A DNA stretch of 19,546 nt from CAIPFQ01 sp964641775. Its GTDB lineage: Bacteria > Chlamydiota > Chlamydiia > Chlamydiales > SM23-39. How positions within the stretch are numbered: the first letter of the stretch is position 1; each line of letters opens with the position of its first letter. Positions 5,528 through 12,853 of this stretch are shown here, one piece after another. The stretch is from NCBI GenBank assembly GCA_964641775.1, contig CAZXLK010000015.1, forward strand, positions 1 to 19,546, read 5' to 3'. Position numbers and translations under genes: made by a program. Below the pieces are notes generated by a model. It saw only the letters and a program-made list of their open reading frames with translations. It had not been told where the DNA came from and ran no database searches.

Positions 5528-7397
5528 AATTTTCTAGAAGTTCGTAGAGGTGGATTTTGCCTTTCATGCCCCGAAGTTCGATGTAATCCACTTCGCGGGT
5601 TTTGAATTGATCTTTGACTTTTTCGTAGGTTCTTTCGCTAATGAGAATATAAGTATGGTAGACTTTGGCAGTGCCTTGCAGCCTTGCTGCGGAATTTACG
5701 ATGTTGCCGATCGCAGTGTAGTTCATCCTTTCATTTGTACCGATATTGCCGATGATCACTTCGCCTGAATCAATCCCAATTCTCGTATTGAGAAGAGGTT
5801 TACCCTCGGCCTGCATTTTCTGATTAAATTCCCTCACAAACTTTTGGCAGGCAAGGGCAGTTTTGCAAGCATAGAATGCATGATCCGCGAGAGGTTTGGG
5901 AGCGCCCCAAAAGGCCATGATCCCATCGCCAATATATTTATCAATATTTCCCTGGTTTTCCATAATAATCCTCGACATCCCATCGAAATATTCTTCAAGA
6001 AGATCCAAGAGTTTATTTGTATCATCATAGGATTCAGCAATGGGAGTAAAGCCTACAATATCGGTAAAAATGATCGATACATCTCTTTTTTCACCGCCAA
6101 TAGTAAGTTCTTTTCCCTGCTCCAGGAGATCGAAAACAATTTCTTTCGGAATGTATCTCCCAAAAGAGCGGATCGCTACTCGCATCGCAGCAATCGAATC
6201 GTCGAGCAATTTGATCTCTTTGATATTGGAGCGGACCCTTTTTTCACTGGAAAAATCAAGACGGCGGATTTTTTCAATTTCATTCGTTAAGATAACGATC
6301 GGCTCCGAGATTTTCTTGGAAAAATAGACGACGAAAAGAGAGGATAAGATTAAAATAGCGATCGAAATCAAAACGATCATCTCTTGTGATGCTAGAAGCT
6401 CTCCGATAAAACCACTCACCGGCGCAATGACTACGATATCCCAGTTCGATGGCCGAGAAATGGGAAATGGAACACTATAGGTCAGGTATTCAACTCCATT
6501 TGCTTTAAAGGAAAGGATTTGATCATATTTTCCCTCTGTTACGTCAGCTGCCTGATGGACAACATCTTTGGTAATTCCGGTTTTTGGTAGATCAAGGGGA
6601 AGAACGGGCTGATTTGGCTGGTCTACAACGAAAGCGCCTCCGGGAAAACCAAAGTTCAAATGGGTAAGAATATAGGAAAAAAGCCTAAGCGAATAATCAA
6701 CACCTATAATCGTAATTAAATTGCCATCTTTATCAAAGTGAGCCTGAGCAACCGTAAATCCTGGAGTGCCAAGTCTCTCTAGCTGAAATTTGTAAACGGG
6801 TGTCCAATAAATCTCCCCTTTTGCTGCAACAGAGCCAATATACCATGGCCTTTGAGTGGTATTGAAATTGGCATTTTCCGTTGATTCTGTTGCTAATGTA
6901 TTGAAATGGATATCTTTATAAATCCAAACTTCCTTTGATTCAGGTGTGGATTTATCGAGAAAACTAATCGCAAAGACGGCATCTTTTGGCAGCGGCTTTT
7001 CAGGTGTAGTGATAAAATGAGTCAAAGTAGTTGCGGGTATGTTGATGGTTTGGATGATCGTCCCATTTGGCGCTGCAAAATAAAACCCATAAAAATCAGG
7101 ATGATCCTTAACAAGTTGGAGCATATAAGAAATTAAATCTTCATTATGAATTGAAATATTTGATTGTTCTGCAACGACCGATTCTTTCACTGTATCTTCG
7201 GCAAATTTTTTCACATCTGCAATCTTTTCAAGAATCATCATGCTGGCATGTGCCATTAATTCTTTTGCATGATCGAGAGCAGATTGTTTTGCTCTGAAAT
7301 AGGAAAAGCTAATAATTGCAACGCAGGCAGTTGTGATTAGAACGAGAAAAATGGTTAATATATTTACGCGAAGAGTTCTATTTTTAAATAGGTTCAC
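5526..7397 (-). CDS. Membrane adenylate/guanylate cyclase with dCache-like sensor
   Basis: This 623-residue protein is a class III nucleotide cyclase with an extracytoplasmic sensor. Membrane segment 1 lies at about 11-33. Residues 35-335 are a dCache-type ligand-binding region, with the typical RPWYIGSVAAKGEIYWTPVY at 183-202. Membrane segment 2 is at about 338-359, a HAMP-like stretch follows (SEPIVILTNEIEKIRRLDF), and the catalytic domain spans about 436-620. Metal-binding Asp446 (FTDIVGF) and Asp491 (DKYIGDG), Lys487, Asn568 and Arg572 (VNSAAR) are present. The position normally held by an adenine-selecting Asp is Asn565 (YTAIGN), so whether it makes cAMP or cGMP is open. The start lies 14 bases inside ftsK, so it is translated with ftsK. 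Its 3' end is the shared terminator hairpin. Confidence 0.9.
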   Translation of the reverse strand: MNLFKNRTLRVNILTIFLVLITTACVAIISFSYFRAKQSALDHAKELMAHASMMILEKIADVKKFAEDTVKESVVAEQSNISIHNEDLISYMLQLVKDHPDFYGFYFAAPNGTIIQTINIPATTLTHFITTPEKPLPKDAVFAISFLDKSTPESKEVWIYKDIHFNTLATESTENANFNTTQRPWYIGSVAAKGEIYWTPVYKFQLERLGTPGFTVAQAHFDKDGNLITIIGVDYSLRLFSYILTHLNFGFPGGAFVVDQPNQPVLPLDLPKTGITKDVVHQAADVTEGKYDQILSFKANGVEYLTYSVPFPISRPSNWDIVVIAPVSGFIGELLASQEMIVLISIAILILSSLFVVYFSKKISEPIVILTNEIEKIRRLDFSSEKRVRSNIKEIKLLDDSIAAMRVAIRSFGRYIPKEIVFDLLEQGKELTIGGEKRDVSIIFTDIVGFTPIAESYDDTNKLLDLLEEYFDGMSRIIMENQGNIDKYIGDGIMAFWGAPKPLADHAFYACKTALACQKFVREFNQKMQAEGKPLLNTRIGIDSGEVIIGNIGTNERMNYTAIGNIVNSAARLQGTAKVYHTYILISERTYEKVKDQFKTREVDYIELRGMKGKIHLYELLEN

Positions 7398-9639
7398 TAT
7401 CTAGCTCTGGCTCCATTTGATGTGATGCAATCACACGTCTTGGACGGGCCCCTTCTTGAGGGCCGATAATTCCATTTTCTTCTAGTTCATCCATTAAAGA
7501 TGCAGCCCTTGCATAGCCGATCTTCAGTTTTCTTTGCAAAAAGGTAGTCGATGCGCTTTTAGCTGTTAGTACAATCGTTAAAGCCTGATCATAGAGAGGA
7601 TCTTTTCCTTTTGGAGCTTCATCTTGATTGTCAAAATCTAAAGAACGGAAAGAATCAAAAGAAGGGATGAGATATTCGGGCGGGCTTTCATTCATTAAAA
7701 ATTTCACTATCTTGTTGATATCATCATCACTCAAATAGGCCCCTTGCGCCCGGACAAGCTGTGATGAGCCCGGAGGCAAAAAGAGAAGGTCTCCATTGCC
7801 AAGAAGGCTTTCTGCGCCAACGTCGTCCAAAATGATTTGGGAGTTGATCCGGCTTGCTACCTTAAACGAGATGCGGGTTGGAATATTGGCTTTGATGATC
7901 CCGGTGATCACTTCGCGAGAAGGTCTTTGCGTTGCCAAAATGAGATGAATTCCGACAGCTCTTGCCATTTGGGCAATTCTTGCAATGGGCGTTTCAATAT
8001 CAGAGCTCGATACCATCATGAGATCGGCAAATTCATCAACAATGGCAACGATGAAGGGCATTTGAGGCGGAATTTGGATATTCAATGATGCTTCCAATTC
8101 AACATTGATTTTACGGCTGTTGAAAGCGCTCACATTGCGAAGACCCAATTGTTTTAAGATGTCATAGCGCGTTGTCATTTCTTTCACGAGCCATTGCAAA
8201 GCGGCATAGGCGCCATGAGGCTCAGTGATGACAGGGGCGATCATGTGGGGCAGCTGGGAATACTGAGTGAGTTCCACTTTTTTCGGATCTATCATCAAAA
8301 GCTTGACCTCATCCGGGCGGGCGTTCATCAAAATCGACATCACAACCGTATTGATGCAAACCGATTTTCCGGAACCTGTTGCGCCGGCGATGAGTAAATG
8401 GGGCATTCTTGTCAGATCGGAAAAGACCCACTCGCCGTTAATCGCTTTTCCAAGAAGAATGGGAATGCCGAGCCGCCGATGATTCTTTTGATAATGCTGC
8501 AGCATCTCTTTGAAATTGACTTCTTGTGGATGGATGGCAGGAACTTCGACCCCAACTGCTGCCTTTCCGGGAATCGGAGCCACAATGCGAATCGATTTTG
8601 CCTGCATATTGAGGGCAATATCATTTTCAAGGGCCTTGATTTTTTGTACTTTGACGCCGATCGATGGATGTACTTCAAAAGATGTGATGGTAGGGCCGCT
8701 ATTGATCTCTCCCACTTTTGCTTCAATCCCAAAACTTTTTAGTGTCTCTTCTAAAATCCCCGCTTGCCGCATAAGATCTTTTTTCAAGGCAGGTGGATCG
8801 ATTTTCTCAGATGGAGAAGAGAGCAAATTGGACGAAGGGATTTGAAATGAGCCATCTGTACGAACAATCAGGTGTTTGATTGGAGGAGGCTCTTTTTCTT
8901 TTTTGGCAATAGGCTTTGGCAAAGGGAGTTCTTTTTTCGGCTCTTCGATTTTGATCTTTAAACCTGTAAACGTTGGTTTTTTTTGAGGAGCTTTTTGTTT
9001 CAGGGTCATGATCCACTTTACTCCACTTAACACCTTGCAAAAAGATGTCCAAACAAATGCTGCTGCCCGGACAAAACGGACCCTTGTTAAAAGCAAAAAA
9101 GAGACTAGACCGACCGAGGAAAAAACCAAAGCGCATCCGGCCGAGCTTAAAATTTTATGCAAATTGATTCCGGGCATATCGGCATAAAGAAAATAAAATG
9201 GGATGCCCCCAAAATAATGGCGCACAAGAGTGCGGGGATAGGGGAAGCTAAGAGGAATTGTCTCTGTAACTACTTTTGTAGTCCATGAATCAGTAAATAG
9301 ATGCGCCTCTGCAGCTACCGTGAAAAGAAAGCAAGAGCTTAAAAGCAAAACACCAAAGTAAAGATGATCATAGAAAAGATGGGTGATTTTTTGTTTGCTT
9401 AAATAACGAGTTCCAAGCCAGGCGAAATAGATGGGGATGAGAAAAGAGCCCAGGCCAAAAAGATATTCTGCACCTAAAGCAAAGGTGTAGCCCAAGTAGC
9501 CGAGCCAATTTTTTTGCGGGTTTAAGAAAACAAAACTGAAAAGAGATACAAAGATTAAAAGAGCGCTAATGAGATATATCAGTCCTTGAATATCAGGGCT
9601 TAAGGGGGCGGCCTTTTTTTTGATTTTCCTTTTAGCCAT
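7384..9639 (-). CDS. ftsK: DNA translocase FtsK
   Basis: The 751-residue protein moves chromosomal DNA through the closing septum and supports dimer resolution. About four to five N-terminal membrane segments lie between residues 17 and 190. A Pro/Lys-rich linker (about 215-265) is short compared with that of E. coli FtsK. The RecA-like motor has Walker A GATGSGKS at 419-426 and Walker B IVDEFADLMM with Asp535-Glu536; ATQRPSREVITG follows. A C-terminal winged-helix gamma domain (about 675-740, KIGYARAASLMDELE) would read KOPS-like sites. The start (MAKRKIKKK) overlaps the end of uppP by 8 bases, and the stop overlaps the cyclase start by 14 bases. All hallmarks are intact. Chlamydiae divide without FtsZ, so the septal partner may differ from the E. 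coli model. Confidence 0.97.
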   Translation of the reverse strand: MAKRKIKKKAAPLSPDIQGLIYLISALLIFVSLFSFVFLNPQKNWLGYLGYTFALGAEYLFGLGSFLIPIYFAWLGTRYLSKQKITHLFYDHLYFGVLLLSSCFLFTVAAEAHLFTDSWTTKVVTETIPLSFPYPRTLVRHYFGGIPFYFLYADMPGINLHKILSSAGCALVFSSVGLVSFLLLTRVRFVRAAAFVWTSFCKVLSGVKWIMTLKQKAPQKKPTFTGLKIKIEEPKKELPLPKPIAKKEKEPPPIKHLIVRTDGSFQIPSSNLLSSPSEKIDPPALKKDLMRQAGILEETLKSFGIEAKVGEINSGPTITSFEVHPSIGVKVQKIKALENDIALNMQAKSIRIVAPIPGKAAVGVEVPAIHPQEVNFKEMLQHYQKNHRRLGIPILLGKAINGEWVFSDLTRMPHLLIAGATGSGKSVCINTVVMSILMNARPDEVKLLMIDPKKVELTQYSQLPHMIAPVITEPHGAYAALQWLVKEMTTRYDILKQLGLRNVSAFNSRKINVELEASLNIQIPPQMPFIVAIVDEFADLMMVSSSDIETPIARIAQMARAVGIHLILATQRPSREVITGIIKANIPTRISFKVASRINSQIILDDVGAESLLGNGDLLFLPPGSSQLVRAQGAYLSDDDINKIVKFLMNESPPEYLIPSFDSFRSLDFDNQDEAPKGKDPLYDQALTIVLTAKSASTTFLQRKLKIGYARAASLMDELEENGIIGPQEGARPRRVIASHQMEPELDSEPI

Positions 9640-10384
9640 GCAAGACCCAAAATATTCCGATCAAAAAACAATAGCAGGCAAATGGCCATACTTTGCCTTG
9701 GTTATAAATCCAAAACACTACTCTTACACTTGCAAGTCCCACCATAAAAGAGCTCAAAAAGCCTGCGATCAAAAAATGGATGGGAAAAGCAATTGGTAGG
9801 TTGATCACTTTTGCAGTTTCTAAGACAAAGCCTCCAAAAATTGCAGGGACGGCGAGGAGAAACGAAAATCTAGCAGCTTCGAGCCATTTCCAGCCCAAAA
9901 GGCGGGCAGCTGCAATGGTTGAGCCGCTCCGTGAGATTCCTGGAATGAGGGCAAGTGTTTGCATCACCCCAATACATAGCACATCTTTGAGTTTTATAGG
10001 CACTTCTGTGTTTTCTTTTTTTCGCGAGGCAAGCAAAAGAATTAACCCGGTGAAGATAAGAAAAAATCCGACATTTGGCGGATGACTTGCCAAACTCTTG
10101 AATAAAAAATAGCCCGGAACCAAGGGCAGTAGCGCAAGGCTAAAGAGCCCGATCATTTTGAGACTTCGGAGGGTTGACCAAATCTCCTTCCGCAAAAACA
10201 AAACCAAGGCCAAGAGCGTCCCTGCATGACAAACCAGATCGAAATATAAGTTTGGTTCAATATTGAGAAATTTTCTGACTAGTGTGAGATGCGCAGAAGA
10301 GCTTACCGGAAAAAATTCGGTAAGCCCTTGAATGATCCCTAAAATGATTGCTTGCAGAAAAGTCACATGAGAAATTTTACACAA
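9632..10384 (-). CDS. uppP: Undecaprenyl-diphosphatase UppP (BacA type)
   Basis: This 250-residue multi-pass membrane protein removes a phosphate from undecaprenyl diphosphate, recycling the lipid carrier for peptidoglycan and other envelope sugars; the family also gives bacitracin resistance. The signature QGLTEFFPVSSSAHL is at about 19-33, and the second motif PGISRSGSTIAAARLLG at about 148-164. Seven or eight hydrophobic segments are visible. There is no suitable ATG: the frame opens with TTG at 10384 (weak AAGG four bases before it), and GTG at 10366 would give a 244-residue protein starting close to TFLQAIILGIIQG. The start is therefore uncertain. It is the first gene of the overlapping uppP-ftsK-cyclase operon. 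A large inverted repeat begins 11 bases upstream. Confidence 0.95.
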   Translation of the reverse strand: MCKISHVTFLQAIILGIIQGLTEFFPVSSSAHLTLVRKFLNIEPNLYFDLVCHAGTLLALVLFLRKEIWSTLRSLKMIGLFSLALLPLVPGYFLFKSLASHPPNVGFFLIFTGLILLLASRKKENTEVPIKLKDVLCIGVMQTLALIPGISRSGSTIAAARLLGWKWLEAARFSFLLAVPAIFGGFVLETAKVINLPIAFPIHFLIAGFLSSFMVGLASVRVVFWIYNQGKVWPFACYCFLIGIFWVLHG

Positions 10385-10394
10385 GCGGCCTTTT

Positions 10395-10677
10395 CTTCCA
10401 AGCTCGTTAGCTTTTTTTTAACGCAAAGGCGCAAAGGCGCAAAGAAAACGCAGAGAAGAAGAATCTTCCTTTTTTGCAGAAGCAAAAAAGGAAGGATTGC
10501 TCGCCCCTACCGGGGCCCGGCTAAGGACCCCTCAGCGAACTTTCGACCTCTCCCCCCGCCTCTTGCGGTGAGATCTTTTCTTTTTTGCTTCTGCAGAAAA
10601 GAAAAAATTCTTTCTCTCTGCGTTTTCTTTGCGCCTTTGCGCCTTTGCGTTGAAAAAAAATCCAGCGAGCTTGGAAG
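10395..10677. repeat. Large inverted repeat, arms of about 100 bases
   Basis: Outer ends CTTCCAAGCTCG (10395-10406) and CGAGCTTGGAAG (10666-10677) are exact complements. Inside these come T8-9 and AACGCAAAGGCGCAAAGGCG on the left, mirrored by CGCCTTTGCGCCTTTGCGTT and A8 on the right, then AAAACGCAGAGA with TCTCTGCGTTTT, and TTTTGCAGAAGCAAAAAAG with CTTTTTTGCTTCTGCAGAA. A GC-rich centre of about 75 bases holds GCCCC-TACC-GGGGC. No transposase or target-site duplication is evident. It fills the whole gap between the glycoside hydrolase gene and uppP. It may act as a terminator of the upstream gene, or be a miniature mobile or REP-like element. Confidence 0.85.
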
Positions 10678-10693
10678 TCCGTGCCCCTTAAAA

Positions 10694-12421
10694 TCACTTA
10701 CTCAATGTTGCGACCTCGTTGAAAAAGGCTTTTTTCTTAGTCGTATTTACACCCCAGTTGACAGGAGGGGATTGATATCCATCTACGTAATTATTTTGGC
10801 CTTGATCATAGTAACCCCAGGAAGCTCCTGCACTGACCGCCGTTTGATATTTTGTAATATTTGTCGAATCTTCATTGATCACAATCGGCTTAGAGGTTTT
10901 TGCTCTATAGGATTGAATGTAGCTTGGTATCTGTGAAGCTGTTTTGGTATTTGTATGGATGATCACGAAATCCCCTGCTTGAATGACAGAGGATACGACA
11001 ACATCCACGTTGGCAGTGACAAGAAATTTTCCCTTTCCACGTGTTTTCATCCGATTGATCAGTTGGTAAACATTATTTGGCTGCAAGATCGGATGATCGG
11101 GGAAATGGGAGGCGGAGGATTCATTCGCAATGCAGACCATCACATTGGTATATCCTTGCGATACGATCCAATCTGTTACGTTGTCCACTGCAGCTGTGAC
11201 TAGTAGATCGGAAGAGAGTCGATTTTGCTGCCCTGCATAAAAGAGATTTAAAATAAGAACCATCCCATTTTTATCGAGGGTGCGGATGATTTTATCCATG
11301 CGGCCAAGATAGGACGCTTTTAAGCTTCCATCCCTATTATAGGCCGTATTGGTCCATGGCTGATTAACGGCATACTGACCGGCAATTGGACTGCCTCCCT
11401 GAAAACCCACTGTGATTGCCAAGAGCCCACGGCTTTTATAAGAGGGAATTGCATTACAAAGCTCTTGGGTATTGCGGTTGGGGTCCCATTTTTTAGTGTC
11501 GGGATAGACCCACTTGCTCACTGTTGTCGGATTGGCATCGTCAAAAACCCCTTGGATCATTCTAGAATTTGGCAGCATCCCTTGCTGAGGAGTATTGGGA
11601 TGGGTGATTTGACCATTGATATAAAAATCTTTCCCCTTAATCGATACCGTAGTCAAAGTGATTGAAGGAGTAGGGGTAGGAGTAGGGGTAGACTGCATCT
11701 GGCTACTTAACGTATTGACGGATGCATCGAGAGATTGGACAGAGGTGTCGCTTGGGAAAGTTTTTGCTGCGACCCCAGCTTCGGTTAAATAGGTGTCCAA
11801 AGTTGTGAGATCTGTTGTTTGCATCGCCTCGGTATTTAATGTCGAAAGATCATTGAGATTTGACTGCAAAGTCGCAGATGTTGGAAGAGCTTGCATTTGG
11901 CTAGTGAGAGAGCTCATTTGAGAGCTAAATGGCTCCTGCTGAGAGGATGAGAGGCCGAGATATTCACTTGAGAGCGTTTGGAAATCTTTTTGAAGCGTCG
12001 TGTAATCTGCAAAAGCTGTTTTTGCAGTGGAGTAAAGAATTGCAATTTGATTTTGGATTGCCTGGGCCTGGCTGCTGCTGCCTCCGGGAACAGGAGGAAT
12101 CACCGGAGTGGTTCCATTCCAAATCGCATTGATGGTTTGCGATTGGATCGATGCGACATAATCGCCATAGACTCCCCAGGGATTTGCCGCATTGATGGCG
12201 CTCCAAACGTCGCTTGAATTGGAATACTGGCCCGCCAGGTTTGTGATCGAAGTGCCAAGGGCTTGGTTTAACAAGCTGCTCTCTGCTGTAAAATCAGACT
12301 GCACCTGGGATTTGGAAAGAGAGCCGGAGTTGAATTTTTGGAGCTCAGTTTCCATCCAATTTTGAAGATCTGTACAATAAGTATTAATAATAGTTTGAAC
12401 TTGTTGTGTTGGAGTTGTCAT
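10694..12421 (-). CDS. Glycoside hydrolase clan A-like protein with helical N-terminal region
   Basis: The 575-residue protein has two halves joined by a TPTPTPTPS linker at 245-253. The C-terminal half (about 260-575) reads like a (beta/alpha)8 glycoside hydrolase: NSRMIQGVFDD, KKWDPNRNTQELC, NGMVLILNLFYAGQ, VMVCIANESS with the acid/base candidate Glu434 after Asn433, KPIVINEDST with the nucleophile candidate Glu517, and ASWGYYDQGQNNYVDGYQ. I recall very similar uncharacterised cellulase-like proteins in other phyla, so the domain looks complete; the sugar is unknown. Residues 1-243 are helical and rich in Ser, Thr, Gln and Leu, with repeats such as SSQMSSLTSQMQ. No Sec signal or membrane segment is visible, so export by type III secretion or a cytosolic role is possible. 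AAGGAA lies seven bases before the ATG. It follows a small gene by 20 bases. Confidence 0.75.
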   Translation of the reverse strand: MTTPTQQVQTIINTYCTDLQNWMETELQKFNSGSLSKSQVQSDFTAESSLLNQALGTSITNLAGQYSNSSDVWSAINAANPWGVYGDYVASIQSQTINAIWNGTTPVIPPVPGGSSSQAQAIQNQIAILYSTAKTAFADYTTLQKDFQTLSSEYLGLSSSQQEPFSSQMSSLTSQMQALPTSATLQSNLNDLSTLNTEAMQTTDLTTLDTYLTEAGVAAKTFPSDTSVQSLDASVNTLSSQMQSTPTPTPTPSITLTTVSIKGKDFYINGQITHPNTPQQGMLPNSRMIQGVFDDANPTTVSKWVYPDTKKWDPNRNTQELCNAIPSYKSRGLLAITVGFQGGSPIAGQYAVNQPWTNTAYNRDGSLKASYLGRMDKIIRTLDKNGMVLILNLFYAGQQNRLSSDLLVTAAVDNVTDWIVSQGYTNVMVCIANESSASHFPDHPILQPNNVYQLINRMKTRGKGKFLVTANVDVVVSSVIQAGDFVIIHTNTKTASQIPSYIQSYRAKTSKPIVINEDSTNITKYQTAVSAGASWGYYDQGQNNYVDGYQSPPVNWGVNTTKKKAFFNEVATLSK

Positions 12422-12441
12422 GATAAAATTCCTTTTTATTA

Positions 12442-12648
12442 TTATTTTGAAACAATAGTTGCGGACAAAGATTCGAAATAAAGAGTGTTATGATCCGGGA
12501 CAAAAAAACTGCAGCTCTCTTCCTCTTCGTTGGCTGCAAGTTCGTAAGCGCATGCATAGGCCACTGCCTTAGCAAGAGTCCCGTATTCAGTTCCCAGTCT
12601 AGGCTGTCTAGTAATGTAAAATTCATCAATTTGATCAATTAAAGACAT
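12442..12648 (-). CDS. Small protein of unknown function upstream of the glycoside hydrolase
   Basis: This 68-residue protein starts MSLIDQIDEFYITRQPRLGT. AAGGG seven bases before the ATG is a good ribosome site, better than that of any rival frame. It is acidic (EEEE at about 41-44) and has an Ala/Tyr-rich helix KAVAYACAYELAANEEEE; there is no signal peptide or membrane segment. Only 20 bases separate its stop from the hydrolase ATG, so the two are probably one transcript. I recognise no family. A small acidic protein just before a possible secreted protein could be a chaperone, but this is a guess from position. Confidence 0.55.
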   Translation of the reverse strand: MSLIDQIDEFYITRQPRLGTEYGTLAKAVAYACAYELAANEEEESCSFFVPDHNTLYFESLSATIVSK

Positions 12649-12757
12649 ACTTTTACCCTTTTTTTATTACCGATATTTTTATTATCTAGAAATAACAGAA
12701 TTATTTTGAAATTATTTTTTGTCGTGTTTAAGTAAACGAAGAGTAAAGGGGAAAATG

Positions 12758-12832
12758 GGCGATCGACGGGACTTGAACCCGCGACATTTGGAACCACAAT
12801 CCAACGCTCTAACCAACTGAGCTACGACCGCC
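12758..12832 (-). tRNA. tRNA-His (anticodon GTG)
   Basis: On the minus strand the cloverleaf is complete: acceptor GGCGGTCG with CGATCGCC (including the extra G-1 to C73 pair that marks tRNA-His), D arm GCTC-AGTTGGTTA-GAGC, anticodon stem TTGGA/TCCAA with loop TTGTGGT (anticodon GTG), and T arm GCGGG-TTCAAGT-CCCGT. CCA is not encoded (C-A-T follows). It lies 22 bases downstream of comEC on the same strand. Confidence 0.97.
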
Positions 12833-12853
12833 ATGTAAGCACATAATACTAAG

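Noticed and set aside
10352..10936. Plus-strand open frame of 194 codons across the large inverted repeat
   Set aside because: It is made of repeat translation (TQRRKGAKKTQRR and FFAPLRLCV) and then the antisense of the glycoside hydrolase gene; it overlaps real genes on the other strand.
12384..12638. Alternative 84-codon frame over the small gene before the hydrolase
   Set aside because: It overlaps the hydrolase start, lacks a comparable ribosome site, and has low-complexity Asn-rich composition; the 12442-12648 frame is better.
12721..12745. GTTTAAGTAAAC palindrome as a terminator or attachment site near tRNA-His
   Set aside because: The stem is five pairs with a two-base loop and there is no integrase or tRNA 3' end duplication.
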